From Bacteroidales bacterium (lineage in GTDB: Bacteria; Bacteroidota; Bacteroidia; Bacteroidales; NBLH01): a stretch of 62,833 bases of DNA. The notes beneath the pieces are model-generated. The model was not told the DNA's origin. It worked only from the letters and a program-made list of their open reading frames with translations, and ran no database searches. Location: positions 1 to 62,833 of the forward strand of contig JAFGWC010000054.1 in NCBI GenBank assembly GCA_016937695.1, in the 5' to 3' direction. Made by a program: the position numbers and the translations under genes. Shown in pieces: positions 6,547 through 15,140 of this stretch (its first letter is position 1; each line of letters starts with the position of its first letter).

Positions 6547-9023
6547 CAGTTTGCGTTTTTAATTGCATTAAACTCTTCTTTTAATTCTTCACATGCCTGT
6601 ACACAAACGTTTTCAAGTTGCAGAACCATTTCATGGATTCCTTCCGATTGTTTCTGTGTGCTTGCATATTCCTGTACTTTTTTTGCTATATCTTCATAAT
6701 CAGTACTAATGCCCATTATCGAAAATGATGGTATCATTTTATGTACAGCTGCGTAAAGAGATTCCCAATCTTTATTTTTCAAACCTTGTTTCATTGAAGT
6801 AATTAAAGTAGGAGTTTGTTTCAGATAAAGCGAAATCATTTCCATCATTAGAATCGGATTCGATTTTGTCCTACGATTTAAATAATCTAAGTCAATACAT
6901 TTATCATTTTCACTATGATCTAATCTATTTTTTTCAGGTTCTATAATAATAATTGGATTCTTTTTAACCAAACCAACCATTTTACTATACAATAATCTTT
7001 CGTCGACAGGTTTTGCAATGTAATCGTTCATACCGACAGATTCACATTTAGCTAAATCAACAGTAGTAACATCGGCTGTTAAAGCTATTATAGGTATATT
7101 GGAATTCATTTTATTTCGAATATATTCGGTAGCCTCAAATCCATTCATTTCAGGCATTTGCAAGTCCATCAAAATAATATCATACGATTTAGTTTGCATT
7201 TTCTCGACAGCAATTTTTCCGTTAGCTGCAATATTACATTCAAACCCAAAATCATCCAAAAGTGTTTTCATAAGTAATTGATTGAGAGGCATATCTTCAA
7301 CTACCAATACTTTTAAATTTTTAATATCTGCATCCAATTCAGCTATTTCTAGTTCAAAATCAGCTTTAGCCTTTGTTTTCTGAAAACTTAATTTAAAGCT
7401 AAAAGTAGAACCTTCATTAATTTTGCTTGATACATGAATACTTCCTCCCTGCGTTTCTACTAATTGCTTAACAATGGCAAGACCTAATCCTGTTCCTCCA
7501 AACAAACGTGATGTACCACTTGATCCCTGCTGAAAGTTATCAAAAATTTTTTTTATTTTATTTTCAGGTATTCCAATTCCGGTATCTGAGACTGCAAATT
7601 CAATGATTACTTTCTTTTCATCTTCATCCAACAATCGAATACTGAATGTAATTTTTCCTTTTGAAGTAAACTTAACAGCATTACTTAACAGATTTGAAAT
7701 AATCTGGTGCAATCTAACTGGGTCTCCAACAAGCACATCGGGGATTTTAAGGTCGTAGTCCTTTACTAATTTTAAATTTTTTTCCTGAATTTTGATTTCA
7801 AAAAGATGGAGCATTGCAGGAATAGATTGAGACATTTTGAAAGGTATTTGCTCAAATGTCATTTTTCCGGCATCTACTTTTGCCAAATCGAGTATATCAT
7901 TTATAAGCACTATTAATGCATCGCCACTTAATTTTATGGCTTCTAAATATTCTTTTTGTTTTTCAGACAATTCTGTTTTTAGCAATACTTTGGTAAATCC
8001 AATAATCGCATTCATCGGAGTGCGAATTTCATGACTCATATTCGACAAAAATAGTTGTTTTGATTTTACTGCATCTTCAGCAATTTTGGTAGCTTTTTCA
8101 GCTTTGGTTTTTGCTTCCTCTGCAATCAATGTTGCCATTTCGGCAAATACGATTGCTTCTGTAAGTTCAGTTGCAATTCTTTTTTGCTCGGTAACATCTC
8201 TTGCAACTATAACTACTCCATCTACTTTTCCATTTTCATCTTTATAGACCGATCCGTTGAATAATACATCTGTCAGCTTACCATTTTTATGGCGAATTGT
8301 AAGTGGCAAATCGGCAACAGATCCATTAGCAAAAACTTCCTGATAAACTTCACGTGCTTTTTGTGGTTCTGTAAAATAATCCAGAAAATCAGTGTCTGTT
8401 AGTTCTTCACGTGTCAAACCTGTTATTTTTGTCAAAGCCTCATTCATATCAGTTATTTTACCTTCGGTATTTATAGTAACTAGAGGGTCAAGACTGGCCT
8501 CAATAAGACTAAGCGTATATTGAGAATCCGATTCAATCTCATCGTTGAACGCTTCAAGTTCTTTATTTACAATTTTCTGTTTTTCTTTCTCTTTATTTTG
8601 AAACGCAAGTTCTTTATTGGCTTTTCTTAACTCTATTACCCATTTTTGATTTGTAACATTGCGCGCTACTGCAACAACACCGAGAATATTTCCCTTAGCA
8701 TCTTTATAAACGGAGGCATTGTATGATACATCGATTAAGTTTCCGTTTTTATGTTTTATGGTTAAAGGATAATCGGCAATAAAACCCTTTTTAAAAACCT
8801 GAAGATAACCTTTCTGTGCTTTTTTCGGATCTGTAAAATAATTTGAGAATTCAGTATTTATTAGTTCTTCACGCGGAATACCTGTTACTTTAATCGATGC
8901 CTCGTTAACGTCTGTTATCTTTCCTTCAGCACTGATAGTTACAAGAGGATCTAAACTGGCCTCTATCAAACTCCTTGAATATTGATCCATATATTTATGA
9001 GAGTTGCTTTTTGTTGTTTTCAT
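6546..9023 (-). CDS. Hybrid histidine kinase: PAS-PAS-HisKA-HATPase-REC-Hpt
   Basis: The 825-residue protein has two PAS domains (about 16-130 and 170-285) that are clearly duplicates of each other, both opening with SLIEASLDPLVTI. After a coiled coil come HisKA with the phospho-His in MSHEIRTP (His331), the HATPase with its DTGIGI and GGTGLGLAI boxes, a receiver with Asp620 in ILMDLQMP, and a C-terminal Hpt domain with His761 in AVHKMIPSF. No membrane segment is seen, so it is a cytosolic sensor. A four-step phosphorelay ending on the adjacent stand-alone receiver is the simplest reading. The gene is 33 bp downstream of the AraC-type gene and is in its operon. Confidence 0.95.
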   Translation of the reverse strand: MKTTKSNSHKYMDQYSRSLIEASLDPLVTISAEGKITDVNEASIKVTGIPREELINTEFSNYFTDPKKAQKGYLQVFKKGFIADYPLTIKHKNGNLIDVSYNASVYKDAKGNILGVVAVARNVTNQKWVIELRKANKELAFQNKEKEKQKIVNKELEAFNDEIESDSQYTLSLIEASLDPLVTINTEGKITDMNEALTKITGLTREELTDTDFLDYFTEPQKAREVYQEVFANGSVADLPLTIRHKNGKLTDVLFNGSVYKDENGKVDGVVIVARDVTEQKRIATELTEAIVFAEMATLIAEEAKTKAEKATKIAEDAVKSKQLFLSNMSHEIRTPMNAIIGFTKVLLKTELSEKQKEYLEAIKLSGDALIVLINDILDLAKVDAGKMTFEQIPFKMSQSIPAMLHLFEIKIQEKNLKLVKDYDLKIPDVLVGDPVRLHQIISNLLSNAVKFTSKGKITFSIRLLDEDEKKVIIEFAVSDTGIGIPENKIKKIFDNFQQGSSGTSRLFGGTGLGLAIVKQLVETQGGSIHVSSKINEGSTFSFKLSFQKTKAKADFELEIAELDADIKNLKVLVVEDMPLNQLLMKTLLDDFGFECNIAANGKIAVEKMQTKSYDIILMDLQMPEMNGFEATEYIRNKMNSNIPIIALTADVTTVDLAKCESVGMNDYIAKPVDERLLYSKMVGLVKKNPIIIIEPEKNRLDHSENDKCIDLDYLNRRTKSNPILMMEMISLYLKQTPTLITSMKQGLKNKDWESLYAAVHKMIPSFSIMGISTDYEDIAKKVQEYASTQKQSEGIHEMVLQLENVCVQACEELKEEFNAIKNAN

Positions 9024-9056
9024 TTTATTTTTTATCTCGCCTTATAAAAAGGTGAT

Positions 9057-9653
9057 TTATTTTGTTTGATTATGATTATCATCAGGCATATTCCCAATAT
9101 CTTCAATAGGACTCCGTCTTTTATTCTTCAATTGTTTAAAATGAGAAGGTGAAAGTCCTGTAACTTTTTTAAACTGATTTGATAAATGAGCTACGCTGCT
9201 GTAATTCATTTTCCATGCAATTTCTGAAATAGTTAATTCATCATAAATGATTAATTCTTTTATTCGCTCAATTTTATGAGAAATAATAAATTTCTCAATA
9301 GTTGTACCTTGTACTTCTGAAAATAAATTTGCCATATAAGTATAATCGTGATTTAATTTTTCACTTAAATAATCAGAAAAGTTTGTTTTTATTACCTCAT
9401 CCGAATAATGAACCATTTCAATAATTATATTTTTTATTTTTTCAATTAATATAGCTTTTTTGTCATCCATTAATTCTAGTCCCGTGCTGTGTAAAGCTAT
9501 TTTCAGTTGTTCACGCTTCTCCATAGAAATATTTTCCATAATCTCAACTTCGCCTAAATCAACAACAATAAAATGGAGTTGAAGCTTTTTCAACTCATCT
9601 TTTACCGCAGTTTTACAACGTTTGCTTACCATGTATTTTATATATATTTTCAT
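9057..9653 (-). CDS. AraC-type transcriptional regulator with HMA-like N-terminus
   Basis: This 198-residue protein ends in an AraC-type double helix-turn-helix (about 95-180: FIISHKIERIKELI, LTISEIAWKMNYSSVAHLSNQFKKVTGLSPSHF). The first 70 residues start IKYMVSKRCKTAVKDELKKL and resemble a heavy-metal-associated (HMA) ferredoxin-like fold in which the first Cys of CxxC is replaced by Ser. This regulator type is widespread in Bacteroidota. It heads the operon with the hybrid kinase and receiver. Promoter copy F lies directly upstream, so it is the best candidate for the protein that binds all six shared elements, including its own. Confidence 0.9.
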   Translation of the reverse strand: MKIYIKYMVSKRCKTAVKDELKKLQLHFIVVDLGEVEIMENISMEKREQLKIALHSTGLELMDDKKAILIEKIKNIIIEMVHYSDEVIKTNFSDYLSEKLNHDYTYMANLFSEVQGTTIEKFIISHKIERIKELIIYDELTISEIAWKMNYSSVAHLSNQFKKVTGLSPSHFKQLKNKRRSPIEDIGNMPDDNHNQTK

Positions 9654-9672
9654 TTTTTTTAATAAATCTTTA

Positions 9673-9742
9673 CAAAGATGGTCGCTTTTATATTGTAATG
9701 TGTTATATAACTTTTAGAATAGGTTACATCATTCACACATTT
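9673..9742 (-). promoter_or_regulatory. Shared composite promoter element, copy F
   Basis: The -7 box is CATCTTTG (9673-9680), then 21 nt, GTTATATAAC at 9702-9711, 10 nt, and the distal block with GTTACATCATTCACACATTT at 9723-9742. It drives the regulator, kinase and receiver operon and implies feedback control. Confidence 0.85.
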
Positions 9743-10213
9743 ATTGATGTGTTATCAATGTAGTTTAGTTAAGGGTTAATTTAATGGTGCTATTTACCTC
9801 TTCGCACTATACTATGTTTGTGATAAAATACAATGTAAAATCAAAAAAAACTGCAATCTTAACAAAGTTAAATATAATATTCTTAAATCATGATTTAGTA
9901 CATTGTAATTTTTATATACTTATTGCTGATTCTTATTAAACTGTCTCCAATTGCTCATTTTTTATTCTATAACATTATAGATTTAATATTTTGCCAAGCA
10001 TACTTTAGAAAAAAAATGAAAATTAACCAGAGAAAAAAAATTATTATGAAACAATAACTCATAAATACCTAGCTTCGTTTTAATCCACAAACACCACTTA
10101 TTATGTTTCAAAAAAATAATTACCCACTATTCATTACAAAGAACATACAATATTACATCATTTTTGTTACAAACTATTCTTATATTTACTTCAGTTTTAT
10201 CACAAATAGATAT
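9743..10213 (+). other. Gene-free, A+T-rich spacer
   Basis: I see no credible gene, tRNA or strong hairpin in these 471 bases. An in-frame upstream extension of the following pseudogene from 10103 has no family resemblance and is not a likely start. The stretch separates the minus-strand regulon from a block of decayed genes. Confidence 0.5.
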
Positions 10214-11468
10214 ATGATGATACAAAGAAATGCATATAGGAAGCTTCTTGAATGGAAGGAATCACCTAATAGAAAACCTCTGCTATTGAGAGGAGCAAGA
10301 CAAGTAGGGAAAACAACTTTGATAAAAGAGTTTGCCGTGAATTTAATAATTTTATAGAACTAAATCTGGAAAAAGATACAGACAGGAAGCTTTTTCAAAT
10401 AGATGATGTTGATAAAATATTAAACGCAGCTTACTTACTTAAAGGCTTGTTGCCAAATAAATCAACCCTCCTTTTTATTGATGAAATTCAGGAATCAAAT
10501 TATTAAGATATTTCAACGAAGAAAAGCCGGAAATATATGTAATTGCTGCTGGCTCATTACTAGAATTCGCTTTAAAAGAAGTACCAAGTTTTCCGGTAGG
10601 TAGAATAGAATATTTTTACCCGATTATGCTCATAACACTTTACTGGATTTGTTTCATGACTATGCACTTATTGGTGGTATGCCGGAGATAGTAACCAATT
10701 ATTTAAAGATAAAAATATTGCAGCTTTATCTAAAAAAACCTACAATCGACTATGGCAAGCATATAAAGATGATGTAGAGAAATATGCTCGGAATAATACA
10801 GATAGAAAAATAATCAGCCATGTTATTGAAACAACACCAAACGAAACTGACAGGATAAAGTTTGAGGGTTTTGGCAAATCAAATTATCGATCACGTGAAG
10901 TTGTAGAAGCATTACGTGCTTTAGATTTAGCCAGAATTATCAGGCTAATTTATCCAACAACAAGCCTTGAACCACTCTTATTACAACCGACTATAAAAAA
11001 CGACCAAGGCTTCAGTTTTTATACACGGGAATGCTAAACCAAATTTTGCTTTTGCAAGCTGAAATGATAGGCCTAAATGATTTAAGTGACCTTTACAGAG
11101 GCAAAATAATTGAACATTTAGTTTATCAGGAAATTATTTCAACTCATGATGAAACTGCATATAAACCACACTTTTGGGTAAGAGCGGAAAGAGACCTTAA
11201 CTCTGAAGTCGATTTAGTTTATAAGCATGGAAAATACATTATTCCCATTGAAATTAAATTGGGTAAACAAGGTAGACTTAGATCGCTTCATCAGTTTATT
11301 GAACGGAGCAATCATCCCTATGCTATACGATTGTATGCTGGAGAATCTAAAATAGAAAAATCAATAACACCGGGTGGCGTAACATATTTATTAATGAATA
11401 TGCCATATAATTTAGGAACAAAAATACCTGAATACATTGAATATTTTGTAAATAAACATACTTTATAA
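10214..11468 (+). pseudogene. Broken AAA ATPase with DUF4143-type C-terminus
   Basis: The pieces of one ATPase lie in order but in different frames. MMIQRNAYRKLLEW and the Walker A motif GARQVGKTT (10214-10345) run into a frameshift near 10333; restoring one base gives AREFNNFIELNLEKD. Walker B LLFIDEIQES ends near 10500, where bases are missing. YVIAAGSLLEFALKEV follows, then a larger deletion near 10620 where the next motif region (YAHNTLLDLFHDYALIGGMPE) joins. The last intact part (11031-11468) has the DUF4143 and nuclease-like end (NSEVDLVYKHGKYIIPIEIKLG). Intact members are about 400 residues and are common mobile-looking genes of unclear role. This copy cannot make a full protein. Confidence 0.88.
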
Positions 11469-11946
11469 TCCCGGCTATTCAATTCCCGAGATTTCAAAAA
11501 CAATTGGTGAGCACAATGACAAAAACACCATTAGATAGTGTCAAATCTTTTCATCACAATAGAAAATTTAGATACAATCTCGACACAATTTTCTTAAAAT
11601 TAATCAATAAATGTATAGTTTCATAACATTGTTATTTTTTTTCTCATCAGTTCAAGTTTGGTTACTATTTAAATAATTTAAGTCTGCTCTTGACCTATAT
11701 AAGGGTTAATATATGTTTGCCATAAGCTGATTCGATATTCAGTTTTCATTTATATTACTCTTTTTATATTCTTTATTTCAATAACAATTAACTATACTTC
11801 ATTTATCAACGTTTTTAAAATGCTACCACATTTTGATAGTTCAGAAACTACCTTTATTATTCGACATAGCTGCAAAATATGCCGAACTCCTCGCTTTTAA
11901 TTAGCTACTTCGGCTAGCGGGGGAACCAAACTTTTTTAATAATTTG
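11469..11946. other. Gene-free stretch with a possible gene scrap
   Basis: There is no intact gene in these 478 bases. Plus-strand 11463-11540 can be read without a stop as YNPGYSIPEISKTIGEHNDK, which looks like a helix-turn-helix scrap, but it has no start and ends at a TAG. The rest is A+T-rich. Together with the pseudogenes on either side it looks like decayed accessory DNA. Confidence 0.4.
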
Positions 11947-12276
11947 CTATTTATCTTTTACAAACAGCTTTTTTATAAATTTGTAAATTTTATAACTTAA
12001 TTGTTCCTCTAATTGTTCTTGTTCTGTTTTTATCTTTTCTTCTGCTTCTTTTTCATACCGTTCTTTTCTTTTATATATTTTTCTATACTTTTCATTCATT
12101 TCATAAACAAAATCACCTTTTTGCTTGGGTAATATTTCTGTATGTGAATGAGAGTTGTAAAATATTTCCGGTGGTATTCTATTCATAAAAGCTCTACAAT
12201 TAGGCCATGCCTATTTTTCATGACCAAGATAATTTATACATTCTTTGCATGTGCCAAATGAGCTTCTTGTAGTCAT
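11947..12276 (-). pseudogene. Small Cys/His protein gene with an in-frame TAG
   Basis: Reading from ATG at 12276 gives MTTRSSFGTCKECINYLGHEK, then TAG at 12211-12213, then in the same frame AWPNCRAFMNRIPPEIFYNS and on to a charged helical tail ending at 11947. The pattern C-x2-C, then C-x-A-F-x-x-x-I-P-x-E-I, a His pair and GDFVYE is that of a known type of small metal-site protein (CRAFPxxIPxEI...H...GD). A CAG-to-TAG change would explain the stop. If translation restarts at ATG 12186, a 79-residue protein without the first two Cys would be made. The charged C-terminal extension (about 50 residues) is not part of the usual short family. Confidence 0.6.
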
Positions 12277-12337
12277 AACCTTTATTTTAAATGAATATTT
12301 AAAAATTGAATTTGTATGCAAATTTCTAAAAACAAAA

Positions 12338-12361
12338 AAGCCTTACATCTCTGTAAGGCTT
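12338..12361 (-). terminator. Terminator behind the tRNA gene
   Basis: AAGCCTTACA (12338-12347) pairs perfectly over 10 bp with 12352-12361 around a 4-nt loop. On the minus strand it is followed by a T run (plus-strand A run at 12334-12339). It begins 9 bases past the CCA end of the tRNA. Confidence 0.85.
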
Positions 12362-12369
12362 GTATTTGC

Positions 12370-12446
12370 TGGTGGGCCCACAAGGGCTTGAACCTTGGAC
12401 TCCCTGATTATGAGTCAGGTGCTCTAACCAACTGAGCTATGGGCCC
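12370..12446 (-). tRNA. tRNA with CAU anticodon (Met or lysidine-modified Ile)
   Basis: The 77-nt gene folds into a full cloverleaf: 7-bp acceptor stem GGGCCCA/TGGGCCC, D arm with GCTC/GAGC, anticodon stem CCTGA/TCAGG with loop CTCATAA (anticodon CAT), 5-nt variable region, T arm CAAGG-TTCAAGC-CCTTG, discriminator A and an encoded CCA. CAU is used by elongator Met, initiator Met and Ile2 tRNAs. The first base pair is G-C, so it is not a classical initiator. I cannot separate elongator Met from Ile2 by eye. Confidence 0.93.
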
Positions 12447-12543
12447 TGAATTATAATTTCGGATTGCAAAAGTAATTATATTTTTATAAAATTTAAATTT
12501 TTTATTAAAAAAAAACTGAATTTTTGAAAAAAATATTTACCTC

Positions 12544-13623
12544 TTATTCTCGAATACTCCCAAATTCATTTTTGCTAACCATTAACGGATTGACATTAAG
12601 CTCTTTATGCATTTCTCTGTTTCTATATATATCCAATGCTAAATACATTGCCTGTCTAAAAGAGTCGGCCGAAGCTATATTTTCACCTGCAATTTCATAT
12701 GCCGTTCCATGTGCAGGCGAAGTTCTTACAATTGGTAAGCCGGCTGTAAAATTAACGCCATTTGTGAAAGACAATGACTTAAAAGGCGCTAAACCTTGGT
12801 CGTGATACATAGCTAAAATTGCATCAAATTCAGTATAGTCCTTTGAACCAAATAATCCGTCTGCAGGATAAGGTCCTAATGCAAAAATGCCTTCTTCTCT
12901 AGCAATATCAATAGTTGGAATTATAACTTCAAGTTCTTCTTTACCAATTAATCCGTTATCGCCTGCATGTGGATTAAGTCCTAAAACTGCAATTTTAGGT
13001 TTAGAAATAGCAAAATCCTCAATTAATGATTTATTTAAAATTCTTATTTTTTTTAATATTGCTTCTTTTGTAATAGATTTTGATACATCTTTTAATGGAA
13101 TATGACCAGTAACAACTCCTACTCTTAATTTATCGCTAACCATTAACATTAAAACTTCTTCTATATCAAATTTGTTTTTTAAATATTCAGTATGTCCCGG
13201 AAAATTAAAAGAATCGGACTGGATATTATCCTTGTTAATTGGCCCAGTAACCAATATTTGTAAATCGCCGTTTTTTAAATCTTCTGTAACTTTTTCTAAA
13301 GATGCCAAAGCAGCTTTTCCTGCCATTGTTGTAGATTTTCCTAATTCTACCCTTATTTCATCATCAACACAATTAATAATATGTGCTTTTTTAGGACTTG
13401 CTTCACCAATTATCTTGATACTATTTAGATTGAAATTAGGAATATTTAAAGCTTTTCTATGATACGCCATAATTTTTGAAGAACCATATAAAACTGGGGT
13501 AAAAAAATCGAAAATTCTATTATCCATTAATGATTTTATAATAACTTCATAGCTTATACTATTTATGTCGCCATGACTAATTCCTATTTTTACTGTATTA
13601 TCGCTTTGTATATTTGAATTCAT
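12544..13623 (-). CDS. pdxA: 4-hydroxythreonine-4-phosphate dehydrogenase PdxA
   Basis: The 359-residue protein matches PdxA in length and motifs: ISHGDINSISYE near the N-terminus, LVTGPINKDNI, PGHTEYL, LGLNPHAGDNGLIGKEE, MYHDQGLAPFK (metal-binding His) and the C-terminal RTSPAHGTAYEIAG. The enzyme oxidises 4-phosphohydroxy-L-threonine with NAD, a step before PdxJ in the deoxyxylulose 5-phosphate dependent route to pyridoxal phosphate. It acts as a cytosolic dimer. It is 74 bp downstream of the aminopeptidase gene in the same direction and may be cotranscribed; no terminator is evident between them. Confidence 0.96.
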   Translation of the reverse strand: MNSNIQSDNTVKIGISHGDINSISYEVIIKSLMDNRIFDFFTPVLYGSSKIMAYHRKALNIPNFNLNSIKIIGEASPKKAHIINCVDDEIRVELGKSTTMAGKAALASLEKVTEDLKNGDLQILVTGPINKDNIQSDSFNFPGHTEYLKNKFDIEEVLMLMVSDKLRVGVVTGHIPLKDVSKSITKEAILKKIRILNKSLIEDFAISKPKIAVLGLNPHAGDNGLIGKEELEVIIPTIDIAREEGIFALGPYPADGLFGSKDYTEFDAILAMYHDQGLAPFKSLSFTNGVNFTAGLPIVRTSPAHGTAYEIAGENIASADSFRQAMYLALDIYRNREMHKELNVNPLMVSKNEFGSIRE

Positions 13624-13697
13624 TTTTTTATCTGTTTATACATCAATTTTAACTTATCCATTCTCAAAAAATATTTATAATTAAAAGCACAAATTTA

Positions 13698-15140
13698 TTA
13701 AGCAAAATATTGCTTTTTAAGGAAATTAATAATTAATCTAACCGAAACGCCTGTTCCTCCTTTTGTTCTGTAATGGTCATCATTACTGATAAATGCTGGA
13801 CCCGCAATATCAAGATGTATCCAATTATAGTTTGTAAATATTTCTAGAAATTTTCCTGCAGTAATTGCACCTGCAACTTTTCCGCCTATGTTTTTAACAT
13901 CAGCAATATCTGATTTTAAAAGCTCTTTATATTCATCCCACAAAGGAAATCTAACAATTCTTTCATAAACATCAGTTCCTGAAGTTTCCAACTTATTAAA
14001 TGTAACATCATCGGCATTTCCCATTGAAACAATTCCATATTCACCAATTGCCATAACTGCTGCGCCAGTTAAAGTTGCGAAATCAATTACTAGTTCAGGT
14101 TTATATTTTTCGGCATAGCTCAAAGCATCAGCAAGAATTAGTCTGCCTTCAGCATCAGTGTTTAAAACTTCAACTGTTTTTCCATTATGCATTTTTATTA
14201 CATCGCCTGGTACATATGCTTCGTTATTTATAGAATTATCTGTGATTGGAATTAAACCAATAACTTTCACATCTAACTTCATTTTTGCAATTGCATATAA
14301 AATTGAAGCAACAGCAGCAGCACCTCCCATATCAGATTTCATAATATCCATACTGTTTGCTGTTGACTTTAGACTTAAACCTCCTGTATCATAAACAATT
14401 CCTTTGCCCACAAGTACAATAAAATTATTGTTTTTTGCATTTTCTGGTTCCCAAGTTAAAATTGCAAACTTTGGTGGCAAATTGCTTCCTTTATTTACAG
14501 CAAGAAGTCCACCCATTTTTAAACTTTCAATTTGCTTTTTATCAAGTACATTAAGCAAAAAGCCAGATTCTACACTTAATTTTTTAATTTCCTCTGCAAA
14601 CTGATTTGTATTTAAAAACGATAGAGGTTCATTTACTAAATCTCGTGCTTTGTAAACAGATTCTACAGATATTTTAAGGTCTTCAATTTGATTTAAGTAT
14701 TTTTTTTCGGTATAAACATTAATTTCTTTTAAAGAATTAATTTTTTCGGCTTTATCTTCAAAATATTTAATAAATTGATAATGACTTAAAGCTAATCCTT
14801 CTGAAAAAGAAATAAGTCGTTCAAAATTATTATCTGTATCGATAATTGTAATTTTCTCAATTTTTAATTTATTTAAGTCTGATTTTAATTTTGATGCAGA
14901 TTTTCTTAATTCCTCAAATAATGAATATTTAAATTCTTTTTCAGGAATAAACTTTACATAAATTATCCTTTTATATTGATTAATCTGAATTAAATTTTCT
15001 TTTCTATCATGCAAATTATTGATAAAATCTAATTCCAATTTTTCTAATCCATACTTATTTAATTTTTCAATTTTATCTGTTAAAATAACAATATTATCGT
15101 TTTTTGAAAAACTCTCGCAAATTTTTATATCTAAATTCAT
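13698..15140 (-). CDS. pepA: Leucyl aminopeptidase, M17 family
   Basis: The 480-residue protein has the M17 layout: a variable N-terminal domain (about 1-150) and a C-terminal catalytic domain with the metal ligands and active Lys in VGKGIVYDTGG, the Asp of MKSDMGGAAAV, the signature NTDAEGRLILADAL and the C-terminal HLDIAGPAF. It removes N-terminal residues from peptides in the cytosol, using two metal ions in a hexamer. A TACTTTTG -7-like box is present on the minus strand at 15251-15258, about 110 bp upstream. The symbol follows the family; Bacteroidota M17 enzymes vary in specificity. Confidence 0.94.
   Translation of the reverse strand: MNLDIKICESFSKNDNIVILTDKIEKLNKYGLEKLELDFINNLHDRKENLIQINQYKRIIYVKFIPEKEFKYSLFEELRKSASKLKSDLNKLKIEKITIIDTDNNFERLISFSEGLALSHYQFIKYFEDKAEKINSLKEINVYTEKKYLNQIEDLKISVESVYKARDLVNEPLSFLNTNQFAEEIKKLSVESGFLLNVLDKKQIESLKMGGLLAVNKGSNLPPKFAILTWEPENAKNNNFIVLVGKGIVYDTGGLSLKSTANSMDIMKSDMGGAAAVASILYAIAKMKLDVKVIGLIPITDNSINNEAYVPGDVIKMHNGKTVEVLNTDAEGRLILADALSYAEKYKPELVIDFATLTGAAVMAIGEYGIVSMGNADDVTFNKLETSGTDVYERIVRFPLWDEYKELLKSDIADVKNIGGKVAGAITAGKFLEIFTNYNWIHLDIAGPAFISNDDHYRTKGGTGVSVRLIINFLKKQYFA

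Noticed and set aside
1247-9742. Shared element as a LytTR-type binding site
   Set aside because: Direct repeats 21 bp apart resemble LytTR sites, but no LytTR protein is coded in the window while an AraC-type gene carries the element. Kept only as an alternative.
10103-10213. Upstream start for the broken ATPase
   Set aside because: The extension (MFQKNNYPLF...) has no family resemblance; the conserved protein begins MMIQRNAYRKLLEW at 10214.
11318-11503. Minus-strand frame inside the ATPase pseudogene
   Set aside because: It overlaps the DUF4143 end on the opposite strand and has no coding signature of its own.
12211-12213. Genome-wide recoding of TAG
   Set aside because: Other genes in the window end at TAG in the expected place (for example the 51-residue gene at 3204 and pheS at 60844-60846), so one internal TAG is better explained as a mutation.
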